A stretch of 64,000 bases of DNA from Flavobacterium sp. CS20 (lineage in GTDB: Bacteria; Bacteroidota; Bacteroidia; Flavobacteriales; Flavobacteriaceae). The notes under the pieces were generated by a model that saw only the letters and a program-made list of their open reading frames with translations, searched no databases and was not told the DNA's origin. This document shows, piece by piece, positions 36,040 through 43,382 of the stretch. Location: positions 2,570,501 through 2,634,500 of the forward strand of contig NZ_CP073015.1 in assembly GCF_018080005.1 (NCBI RefSeq), given 5' to 3'. Each line of letters starts with the position of its first letter. Within the stretch, counting starts at the first letter, position 1. A program made the position numbers and the translations under genes.

Positions 36040-36915
36040 CTATACTGTACAATGAAGTTTGAGCGGTAATAAAAAGTTTATTCCTATTTTTTCCGCCAAA
36101 GCAAACATTTGTAGGTACTCAGGGATTTTTAAAGTTTTAAGATGTTGTCCATTTTTAGAAAAAACATCAATTTGAGACTTATCTTTAGTTGTGATATAAA
36201 TATGATTAGCTTGATCTATAGTCATGCCATCACTACCCAAATTGACAAAAAGGGTTTTATTGATTAGTGAGCCGTCTTTTTTTATGTGATATTGATAAGT
36301 TTTGCCAGCACCACGGTCAGAGACAAAAAGGGTTTTTCCGTCAGGGGTGCCAATTATTCCATTAGGTCGGGTTAAGTCTTCACAAACTTTAATGACTTTG
36401 CCATATGGAGTGATATAAAACACGTGCATTCCACCTTGAGGTAAAATATTTATATTACCATCATATTTTGGGTCTGTAAAATAAACGCCACCTTTTTTGT
36501 CAGACCAGAGGTCGTTGGTTTGGTTAAAGGGCTTGCCTTGATATTGTGATGCTAAAGTTTTATAATCTCCAACAGGGTTGGTAGAAGTAATACGAGCCTT
36601 TAGACCTTCACAGGCTAAAAGATTTTGGTTGTTATCAAAAAACAAACCATTTGAGCCATGACTGTTTTCTCGATAAAGTTTAAGGCTATCGGCAGTAGTC
36701 CAGATCCAAATTTTAGAGTTTGGAATATCAGAAAAATAAACATTGCCTTTGGCATCAACAGCTGGACCTTCTGTAAATTTAAAGCCTGAAACCAATTTTT
36801 TAACAGGTTTGACCATCTCTATTTTTACATTTAGCTCTTTGGATTTATTTTGGTTTTTAGATTGCTTTTTGCAAGCTATTAGCGATAGTATTAAAAATAA
36901 AGCTATTTGTTTCAT
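36040..36915 (-). CDS. SMP-30/gluconolactonase-like lipoprotein (3' end frameshifted)
   Basis: A six-bladed propeller protein of the SMP-30/gluconolactonase/LRE family with a lipoprotein signal (L-S-L-I-A-C, lipid on Cys15). The core has F-T-E-G-P-A-V-D-A-K-G-N-V-Y-F-S-D, Q-T-N-D-L-W, Y-F-T-D-P-K-Y and R-P-N-G-I-I. The final 27 residues (Y-L-Q-M-F-A-L-A ...) do not fit the family. In another frame the same DNA reads V-P-T-N-V-C-F-G-G-K-N-R-N-K-L-F-I-T-A and runs on to a TAG at 36014-36016, which does fit. Adding one G near 36118 restores a protein of about 300 residues. Confidence 0.82.
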   Translation of the reverse strand: MKQIALFLILSLIACKKQSKNQNKSKELNVKIEMVKPVKKLVSGFKFTEGPAVDAKGNVYFSDIPNSKIWIWTTADSLKLYRENSHGSNGLFFDNNQNLLACEGLKARITSTNPVGDYKTLASQYQGKPFNQTNDLWSDKKGGVYFTDPKYDGNINILPQGGMHVFYITPYGKVIKVCEDLTRPNGIIGTPDGKTLFVSDRGAGKTYQYHIKKDGSLINKTLFVNLGSDGMTIDQANHIYITTKDKSQIDVFSKNGQHLKTLKIPEYLQMFALAEKIGINFLLPLKLHCTV

Positions 36916-36921
36916 AAGATT

Positions 36922-37311
36922 TTATTTTTCCATATCGGATAATTGAATATTGAGAGCTTTGACGCTGATTTGAATTTCAATAATAGACAAAGCTAGGGAA
37001 ACCATGAGCAAAACAAGAGATAGCCCAAAAACTAAGTTTCCATAAAGGCTTACTTCTTCAAAAATCAAAAACATACTTAAGACGCATAAAAATAGGGAAA
37101 GAATACCAAAAATTTGCATATTTTTAATCAAAACCACCCGTTTTTTTAAATTTGAGATTTGAGCTCTAATACTGTCTTTAGGGTCAGATTTATAGCCATT
37201 GTATAGATTTCTTATCAGTCCAGCGATAGTCAAAAACCTATTGGTATAAGCTAAAAGCAAGAGAGATATGGCAGGGAAAAGTAGTGCTGGTGTAGTTAAT
37301 GAAATATTCAT
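36922..37311 (-). CDS. DUF2721 family membrane protein
   Basis: A 129-residue protein with three hydrophobic segments (about 5-25, 65-85, 93-113) and a charged cytoplasmic loop between the first two. The arrangement and the A-Y-T-N-R-F-L-x-x-A-G-L-I-R opening match DUF2721. Function unknown. It ends 6 bp before the SMP-30-like gene, so the pair may be cotranscribed. Confidence 0.78.
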   Translation of the reverse strand: MNISLTTPALLFPAISLLLLAYTNRFLTIAGLIRNLYNGYKSDPKDSIRAQISNLKKRVVLIKNMQIFGILSLFLCVLSMFLIFEEVSLYGNLVFGLSLVLLMVSLALSIIEIQISVKALNIQLSDMEK

Positions 37312-37456
37312 TAATCAAATTTTTGTAAATTTAAGATATTATGATTACAAATAAGGCATCAAGTTTTAAAATAAGTCTTAACAATTTAATAATAAGTTTT
37401 AGAAAGTTATCAACAAAGATTGTTTGACTTTTGCAGATTATTTTGTCAAAATTGAT

Positions 37457-38926
37457 ATGGAAACATTTTACAGCATTATTATTATACTGATTTTTGGTCT
37501 GGCCATAGCAGATTTAATAGTTGGTGTAAGTAATGATGCGGTTAATTTTTTAAACTCTGCTATAGGGTCAAAGGCAATTCCAATGCGAACCATATTGACG
37601 GTTGCAGGTATAGGTGTTTTGGTTGGTGCTGTGTTTTCTAGCGGTTTAATGGAAGTAGCTAGAAAAGGTATTTTTATGCCTGAGCTTTATTTTTTTGATG
37701 AAATTATAATAATTTTTTTAGCGGTATTGGTCACCGATATTTTACTTCTTGATGTTTTTAACTCGTATGGGATTCCGATATCAACAACGGTTTTAGTTGT
37801 ATTTGAGTTATTAGGAGCATCGGTATGTTTAGCTTTATTAAAAATTAATAGTCGATCTGAAGTCGATAAGGTGTTGAGTGAATACATCAATGTTGGTAAA
37901 TGCACAGACATTACCTTAGGTATTTTGTTATCAGTAGTTTTGGCTTTTGTTGTTGGAGCTATTATACAATATATAAGCAGATTGATTTTTACTTTTGAGT
38001 TTAAACAGAAGCCCATTTGGCTAAAAGCTTTATTTGGTGGCGTTTCGTTTAGTGCTATCACCTATTTTATACTCATCAAAGGGATTAATACCATACAATT
38101 TATAGATGATGATTTTGTAAATATTGTTAAAAGCAATGCTAGGGTTATCATTTTGTTTAGCTTGTTGATATGGACAATATTGTCTTGGATTGTTGAACAA
38201 ATTTTAAAAATCAATCTTTTTAAATTTATTATTGTGTTTGGCACATTTGCATTAGCATTGGCTTTTGCGGGTAATGATATGGTCAATTTTATTGGCGTGA
38301 GTGTTGCTGCTTGGCAATCTTTTGAATTATGGAGTGAAGCTTATCAACTTACAGGTGTTTTGCCATCAGATTTTAGCATGAAAGCTCTCTCTGGCGAAGT
38401 AGAAACCCCTGAATATATTTTAATTATTGCAGGTTTAGTGATGGTTTTTACGCTTTGGTTTTCAAGTAAAGCACAATATGTGGTTCAAACTGGGGTAAAC
38501 TTGAGTCGTCAGGGAGAAGGCGAAGAGCGTTTTAAAGCCAACACATTATCTCGAAAAGTTGTTAGACTATTTTATCATGTTGGTGTAGGTGTAAAATCTA
38601 TCATACCAAAATCTTTTAATGAATTTGCCAAGGCAAGATTTGAAAAGGGGCAAACTCAAAAGCTAAACCAAGGTATTACAAAACCATCTTTTGATATGCT
38701 TCGGGCATCAATTAACTTGGTGTTAGCCAGTATTTTAATTTCTATCGCAACTAATTTTACTTTACCGTTATCAACAACTTACATCACATTTATGGTTGCT
38801 ATGGGAACATCATTTGGCGACAAAGCTTGGGGAAGAGAAAGTGCGGTCTATCGTGTTTCTGGAGTGCTTAACGTGATAGGGTCTTGGATGATTACGGCTA
38901 TAATTGCTTTTAGTCTGCTGCAGTGA
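37457..38926 (+). CDS. Inorganic phosphate transporter, PiT family
   Basis: Proton- or sodium-coupled phosphate carrier of the inner membrane. The 489 residues contain both signature repeats, G-V-S-N-D-A-V-N-F-L-N near residue 22 and F-A-G-N-D-M-V-N-F-I-G near 277, and about ten helices. The ATG is preferred to the TTG at 37424. In many Bacteroidota this domain is fused to a C-terminal PhoU-like domain in one protein of about 750 residues. Here the frame ends at TGA, but one frame over the DNA reads S-A-A-V-M-A-L-I-I-Y-Y-G-R-F-M, which fits such a fused protein. See the next gene. Confidence 0.9.
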   Translation: METFYSIIIILIFGLAIADLIVGVSNDAVNFLNSAIGSKAIPMRTILTVAGIGVLVGAVFSSGLMEVARKGIFMPELYFFDEIIIIFLAVLVTDILLLDVFNSYGIPISTTVLVVFELLGASVCLALLKINSRSEVDKVLSEYINVGKCTDITLGILLSVVLAFVVGAIIQYISRLIFTFEFKQKPIWLKALFGGVSFSAITYFILIKGINTIQFIDDDFVNIVKSNARVIILFSLLIWTILSWIVEQILKINLFKFIIVFGTFALALAFAGNDMVNFIGVSVAAWQSFELWSEAYQLTGVLPSDFSMKALSGEVETPEYILIIAGLVMVFTLWFSSKAQYVVQTGVNLSRQGEGEERFKANTLSRKVVRLFYHVGVGVKSIIPKSFNEFAKARFEKGQTQKLNQGITKPSFDMLRASINLVLASILISIATNFTLPLSTTYITFMVAMGTSFGDKAWGRESAVYRVSGVLNVIGSWMITAIIAFSLLQ

Positions 38927-38944
38927 TGGCTCTTATTATTTATT

Positions 38945-39718
38945 ATGGTAGATTTATGCTATGGTTTTTTAACGGCTTTTGTTGTATTTTCTTTAATAAG
39001 AAGCGGAATTAAACATTCAAAACGCATAAAATCTCAAAAACAAAATAAGCGTTTTAAAAGAAGTGATATTATAACCATTAATGATATTACAGCAGAATCT
39101 TCTCAAAACATTGTTTCTGTTATAGAAGGCATAGACGCGAGATATACTGAAATGGTGAATGGCTTAGGTTATCATGACTTATCTAAACTCAAAAAAATAC
39201 TTAAAGATTTACCCGAACTTGAAACCGAAATTGACGATTTAAAGGATAACGTGTTTTACTATATCAAATCTCTTGAAGATGATACCGTTGAAGCAAGCAA
39301 GTTTTACATTCTTACTTTAGATTACTTACAAGAGATGGTCCAATCTATGGCTTATATGATACGGACAAGTTTCAAATATGTGAATAATACCCATAGGAAT
39401 TTAAAATTTAATCAAATACGAGAACTGAAAGGCATCAGCCGTGATTTGTCAGCTGTTTTTGCTCATATCAAATCGGTTTTTAATAAAAACGAGTTTGATG
39501 ATATCGAGTTTTTGATAGAACAGAAAAAAGAACTCCAAGAAAAAGTATCAGATTTGATACAAAAACAAATTGAACGCATACGAACCACTGATATGGGTCA
39601 ACAAAATACCAAATTTTATTTCGGGTTGCTTTTAGAAACTAAAGATATGATTACAGCTGGAATTAATATTCTCAGCCTTTTTTACGATTATTACTCAGAA
39701 GCCAAAGAAGAATTTTAA
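38945..39718 (+). CDS. PhoU-like partner of the phosphate transporter (probably its separated C-terminal domain)
   Basis: A 257-residue frame: one membrane helix (residues 5-22), a basic linker and a long helical bundle with several E/K-rich helices, including L-E-D-D-T-V-E-A-S-K-F-Y-I-L and L-D-Y-L-Q-E-M-V. This is the shape of the PhoU-like domain at the C-terminus of long PiT proteins. It lies in the same frame as the transporter, 18 bp after its TGA. Two compensating one-base changes (a missing base near 38911-38916, an extra T in the T6 run 38965-38970) would join them. In the reading as given it would be a separate protein. Confidence 0.7.
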   Translation: MVDLCYGFLTAFVVFSLIRSGIKHSKRIKSQKQNKRFKRSDIITINDITAESSQNIVSVIEGIDARYTEMVNGLGYHDLSKLKKILKDLPELETEIDDLKDNVFYYIKSLEDDTVEASKFYILTLDYLQEMVQSMAYMIRTSFKYVNNTHRNLKFNQIRELKGISRDLSAVFAHIKSVFNKNEFDDIEFLIEQKKELQEKVSDLIQKQIERIRTTDMGQQNTKFYFGLLLETKDMITAGINILSLFYDYYSEAKEEF

Positions 39719-39739
39719 ATTAATCTCAACATAAAGTTT

Positions 39740-39767
39740 TTGATAATTTAAAATTAGTTTATATTTG
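39740..39767 (+). promoter_or_regulatory. Promoter of the tRNA-Val pair
   Basis: TTG (39740-39742), 17-bp spacer, TATATTTG (39760-39767): a perfect fit to the flavobacterial consensus. The first tRNA begins 13 bp downstream. Confidence 0.75.
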
Positions 39768-39780
39768 CATCCGCATTTTG

Positions 39781-39855
39781 GGGTGCGTAGCTCAGTTGGT
39801 TTAGAGCATCTGGTTTACACCCAGAAGGTCAGGGGTTCGAATCCCTTCGCACCCA
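39781..39855 (+). tRNA. tRNA-Val (anticodon TAC)
   Basis: Cloverleaf with acceptor GGGTGCG/CGCACCC, D-arm GCTC...GAGC, anticodon stem TCTGG/CCAGA and loop TTTACAC (anticodon TAC), T-arm AGGGG-TTCGAAT-CCCTT. CCA not encoded. Confidence 0.95.
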
Positions 39856-39858
39856 CAA

Positions 39859-39883
39859 GCCCAAACTTAGTTTGGGTTTTTTT
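39859..39883 (+). terminator. Intrinsic terminator between the two tRNA-Val genes
   Basis: CCCAAAC (39860-39866), loop TTA, GTTTGGG (39870-39876), then seven T. A textbook terminator, but placed 5 bp before the second tRNA, which has no clear promoter of its own. Read-through or RNA processing may be involved. Confidence 0.75.
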
Positions 39884-39888
39884 ATCTC

Positions 39889-39963
39889 GGGTCATTAACT
39901 CAGTTGGTTTAGAGTGTTACCTTGACAGGGTAGAAGTCACTGGTTCGAATCCAGTATGACCCA
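39889..39963 (+). tRNA. tRNA-Val (anticodon GAC)
   Basis: Acceptor GGGTCAT/ATGACCC, D-arm ACTC...GAGT, anticodon stem TTACC/GGTAG (one G-T pair) and loop TTGACAG (anticodon GAC), T-arm ACTGG-TTCGAAT-CCAGT. CCA not encoded. With the TAC isoacceptor it covers the valine codons GTA/GTG and GTC/GTT. Confidence 0.93.
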
Positions 39964-39974
39964 CGGCAAGCAGA

Positions 39975-40004
39975 ATCTCAACATCGTCGGTGTTGGGATT
40001 TTTA
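39975..40004 (+). terminator. Terminator after tRNA-Val (GAC)
   Basis: ATCTCAACA (39975-39983) pairs with TGTTGGGAT (39991-39999) over a 7-nt loop, followed by four T. Confidence 0.65.
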
Positions 40005-40138
40005 ATTTAATCAACGCAAGGCTCAAAACATAGCTTTAAACCTTTTAACAAGACCTTTCTGTATTTGTCTTCAGCAAAACCACAAATCAAGCAAAAAAGT
40101 TGTGGGATTAAAATAAGCTATTGATACTAAAAGAAAAA

Positions 40139-41047
40139 TTATTCCCTTAAAATATCTCCCAAAGCTTGCTCAACATGAACAAATTCAAATACAAATCCAT
40201 GATCTTGAATTTTTTGAGCACTGACCAATTGGTCGCCGAGCACAATTTGAGCCATTTCACCAAGCAACAACTTTAAAGCAAATTTTGGCACGGGTGGAAG
40301 TAGTATGGGTTGATCCAAAACTTTAGCAATAGCTTGGGTTAATTTTTTATTGTTCATTGGATTGGGTGCAACGGCATTGTAAACGCCCGTTAATTCTTCA
40401 TCCATAACGTAACAAAACATAGACGCCAAATCTTTAATATGTATCCAAGATTGCCATTGTTTGCCAGAACCTAAAACTGCACCAACATAATTTTTAATCG
40501 GTTTAACCATTTGTTCTAAAGCACCACCATCACCAGAAAGCACAACACCAATGCGAAGTTGAGCTACATTTATATTTAAGTCTTCAAATTGGTTTGAAGC
40601 TTTTTCCCATTCTTGAACCACTTGACCTAAAAAATCATCACTTAACTCTGTCTCAGTTTCATCGTAAAGCTTGGTTAATGAACTGGGATAAACCCCAACA
40701 GCACTCGCTGAAACTAAATGCTTGATATTGTGCTTAATTTCTGATAGGCTTTTATGTAAAAGATTTAATGTATCAATCCTGCTATCTAAAATGGCTTTTT
40801 TGTGCTCCTTTGTCCAACGTTTTGCGACACTTGCACCAGCTAAATTGACAATACAATCAACGTCTTCAAAACAGGCTTTATCAATCTTTTGTTTATGAGG
40901 ATTCCATTGAAAACCTTTTAAATTATCCTTATTTTCGACTTTTGATTCTCGTGTTGTAAGGTAATTCACTTCATCACCGCGTTCTAAGAGTTGTGCGGTC
41001 AAGGCTTTCCCCACCAATCCTGTTGCCCCTGTTATCAATACCTTCAT
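40139..41047 (-). CDS. TIGR01777 family NAD-dependent epimerase/dehydratase-like protein
   Basis: A 302-residue atypical short-chain dehydrogenase of the TIGR01777/YfcH group, whose members are found from bacteria to plastids (SulA-like) but have no settled substrate. It begins M-K-V-L-I-T-G-A-T-G-L-V-G-K-A-L, has N-L-A-G-A-S-V-A-x-R-W-T, S-A-S-A-V-G-V-Y-P and Q-x-W-S-W/I-H-I-K-D. The C-terminal 50 residues (L-L-L-G-E-M-A and V-L-x-G-D-Q-L-V-S-A-Q-K) are the family's DUF1731 domain. Confidence 0.88.
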   Translation of the reverse strand: MKVLITGATGLVGKALTAQLLERGDEVNYLTTRESKVENKDNLKGFQWNPHKQKIDKACFEDVDCIVNLAGASVAKRWTKEHKKAILDSRIDTLNLLHKSLSEIKHNIKHLVSASAVGVYPSSLTKLYDETETELSDDFLGQVVQEWEKASNQFEDLNINVAQLRIGVVLSGDGGALEQMVKPIKNYVGAVLGSGKQWQSWIHIKDLASMFCYVMDEELTGVYNAVAPNPMNNKKLTQAIAKVLDQPILLPPVPKFALKLLLGEMAQIVLGDQLVSAQKIQDHGFVFEFVHVEQALGDILRE

Positions 41048-41288
41048 TTTCTTTTTTATCTAAATGTAAAGCATATTTCTTTGGCACTTTCCTAAGGAAT
41101 GATTAAAGTTTTTTAAACACGAAGGTTTAAACGCTTTAAAATCATAGGCAACAGACTAATTTTCAATTGATTTTTAACAAGTTAAAGTCAAGAAAAAACT
41201 ATTTTTAACTTTTAACCAGACCTTAACAAGCTCAATACAAATATTTTATCAATTTGCGTTGCTAAATAAAATAGTAAACACATCGCCT

Positions 41289-42293
41289 ATGGATGCTCAA
41301 AATACCAATGTTGATATTGCACAAATCAATGAAAAAATTGAAAAAGAAAGTGCCTTTGTCGAAATTCTCACCCAAGAAATGAACAAAGTCATTATCGGGC
41401 AAAAACAAATGCTTGAACGTTTGCTTATCGGACTCATCGGTCGCGGTCATATTTTGCTTGAAGGAGTTCCTGGTTTGGCTAAAACCCTTGCTATCAACAC
41501 CTTGTCAAACGCTGTTGACGGGTCTTTTAGTCGTATTCAATTCACGCCAGACTTATTACCAGCAGATGTTGTAGGGACGATGATTTACAATATGAAAGTC
41601 AATGATTTTAGCATTAAAAAAGGACCGATTTTCGCCAACTTTGTCTTGGCAGATGAGATCAACCGTGCACCTGCTAAAGTGCAATCCGCATTGCTGGAAG
41701 CTATGCAAGAAAAGCAAGTTACTATTGGCGATGAAACCTTTATTTTAGATAAACCTTTCTTAGTTATGGCGACTCAAAACCCCGTTGAACAAGAAGGAAC
41801 TTACCCACTGCCTGAAGCACAAGTGGACAGATTTATGCTTAAAACCGTAATTGATTATCCAAAAATAGAAGAAGAACAACAAGTGGTTAGAGCTAATTTG
41901 GCTGGCGATTACAACAAGGTCAAATCCGTTGTTTCTATCGATCAAATCCTAAAAGCACAAGAAGCTGTTAAGCATGTTTATATGGACGAAAAAATTGAGA
42001 AATACATTTTAGATTTGATTTTTGCAACCCGATATCCAGACCAATACAAACTCAGTGAAATCAAACCCCTCATAAGTTTTGGAGCTTCTCCACGTGGTAG
42101 CATCAACTTGGCAATTTGTGCCAAATGCTACGCCTTTATCAAACGCCGTGGTTATGTGATTCCTGAAGATGTCAGAGCTGTTGTGATGGATGTATTAAGA
42201 CACCGTGTTGGCATTACCTACGAAGCCGAAGCCGAAAATGTAACCTCAGAAGACATCATCGCCAAAATTGTCAACGAAGTCGAAGTGCCATAA
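41289..42293 (+). CDS. MoxR family AAA+ ATPase
   Basis: A chaperone-like AAA+ ATPase of 334 residues, thought to remodel von Willebrand A partners. Walker A is G-V-P-G-L-A-K-T, Walker B I/V-L-A-D-E-I-N-R-A-P-A-K, with M-A-T-Q-N-P-V-E-Q-E-G-T (sensor 1) and S-P-R-G-S-I-N-L (sensor 2). The frame opens 10 codons earlier with TTG (41259); the ATG is preferred. It leads the DUF58 and Bat genes in the same direction, the standard order. Confidence 0.93.
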   Translation: MDAQNTNVDIAQINEKIEKESAFVEILTQEMNKVIIGQKQMLERLLIGLIGRGHILLEGVPGLAKTLAINTLSNAVDGSFSRIQFTPDLLPADVVGTMIYNMKVNDFSIKKGPIFANFVLADEINRAPAKVQSALLEAMQEKQVTIGDETFILDKPFLVMATQNPVEQEGTYPLPEAQVDRFMLKTVIDYPKIEEEQQVVRANLAGDYNKVKSVVSIDQILKAQEAVKHVYMDEKIEKYILDLIFATRYPDQYKLSEIKPLISFGASPRGSINLAICAKCYAFIKRRGYVIPEDVRAVVMDVLRHRVGITYEAEAENVTSEDIIAKIVNEVEVP

Positions 42294-42365
42294 CCAATCA
42301 CTTTTTACTTTATCAAAAAACAAATTTAGTATGAACATAAACCAATTTTTAACAAGTTAAAAATT

Positions 42366-42509
42366 AAAGTCTTTCCACTTGGCGTCGCACTGAGCGAATT
42401 CGAAATGAAGGATTTAGGACAAGTAATTTATAGTTTTTTAATGATAAAAACATTTAAAAAATAATCAAAATTAAAGTCCTTCCCTCTGGGAAGGATTTAG
42501 GATGGGCTA
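42366..42509 (+). repeat. Two copies of a dispersed GGATTTAGGA-type repeat between moxR and the DUF58 gene
   Basis: Copies begin AAAGTCTTTCC (about 42366) and AAAGTCCTTCC (about 42473) and end GAAGGATTTAGGAC and GGAAGGATTTAGGATGGGCT. The second contains a perfect 7-bp hairpin CCTTCCC-TCT-GGGAAGG (42479-42495). The first has extra sequence in the middle (GCGTCGCACTGAGCG). The same element is found inside the glycosyltransferase gene at 18.9 kb. The last bases may overlap the 5' leader of the DUF58 gene. Confidence 0.65.
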
Positions 42510-42511
42510 CT

Positions 42512-43375
42512 ATGGATACCAAAGAACTTCTTAAAAAAGTTAGAAAAATCGAAATCAAAACCCGTCGTTTGAGCAATCACGTGTTTGGTGGCGAGTATCA
42601 TTCGGCTTTTAAAGGACGTGGAATGACGTTTAGCGAAGTTCGCAGTTATCAATTTGGCGATGATGTGCGTGCAATTGATTGGAATGTTACGGCACGTTAC
42701 AACGAGCCGTTTGTCAAGGTTTTTGAAGAAGAACGCGAACTGACTATGATGCTTTTAATAGATATTTCGGCTTCAGAAACTTTTGGCACACAAACCACCT
42801 ATAAGCGAAATATTTTGGTAGAAATTGCGACAACTCTTGCCTTTTCTGCTATTCAAAATAATGATAAAGTGGGTTTGATGCTCTTTACAGACCAAATTGA
42901 ACTTTACATTCCTCCTAAAAAAGGACGTATGCACGTCTTGAGAATTATTCGTGAACTCATTGAATTTAAACCTCAAAACAAAAAAACTGATATTTCTTTG
43001 GCACTAAAATCTTTAAGTAATATGATTAAAAAAAGAGCAATTGCCTTTGTGATGTCAGATTTTATGGACGATGATTATGAGCGAAGTTTAAAAATTGTAG
43101 CACAACGCCACGATGTGACTGGGATTAGAATTTATGATAAACGCGAAACCGAATTGCCCAATGTCGGGCTTATCCAAGCTCAAGATGCCGAAAGTGGGAA
43201 GTTGGTATGGCTCAATTCTGCTTTAAAAAGCACAAGACAAGCCTATAGAAAACAGTATTTAGACCGTGTAGAATATTTTGATAAAACTTTTAAACTGAGC
43301 GGTGCTGGTCGCATTTCTACTCAAGTAGAAGAAAGTTACGTCAAAAAATTATTAAGTTATTTTAAAGCCAGATAA
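42512..43375 (+). CDS. DUF58 domain protein
   Basis: A 287-residue protein with a von Willebrand A-like fold that accompanies MoxR in many bacteria. The DUF58 signature is complete: G-R-G-M-T-F-S-E-V-R-S-Y-Q-F-G-D-D-V-R-A-I-D-W-N-V-T-A-R (positions about 34-61), followed by L-L-I-D-I-S-A-S-E, a MIDAS-like metal site. No signal peptide or membrane helix, so it is cytoplasmic. Part of the Bat operon, 7 bp before the next gene. Confidence 0.93.
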   Translation: MDTKELLKKVRKIEIKTRRLSNHVFGGEYHSAFKGRGMTFSEVRSYQFGDDVRAIDWNVTARYNEPFVKVFEEERELTMMLLIDISASETFGTQTTYKRNILVEIATTLAFSAIQNNDKVGLMLFTDQIELYIPPKKGRMHVLRIIRELIEFKPQNKKTDISLALKSLSNMIKKRAIAFVMSDFMDDDYERSLKIVAQRHDVTGIRIYDKRETELPNVGLIQAQDAESGKLVWLNSALKSTRQAYRKQYLDRVEYFDKTFKLSGAGRISTQVEESYVKKLLSYFKAR

Positions 43376-43382
43376 GCCATTA

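Noticed and set aside
39765..39959. Open frame of 64 codons over the tRNA-Val genes
   Set aside because: It is the translation of two tRNA genes and the terminator between them.
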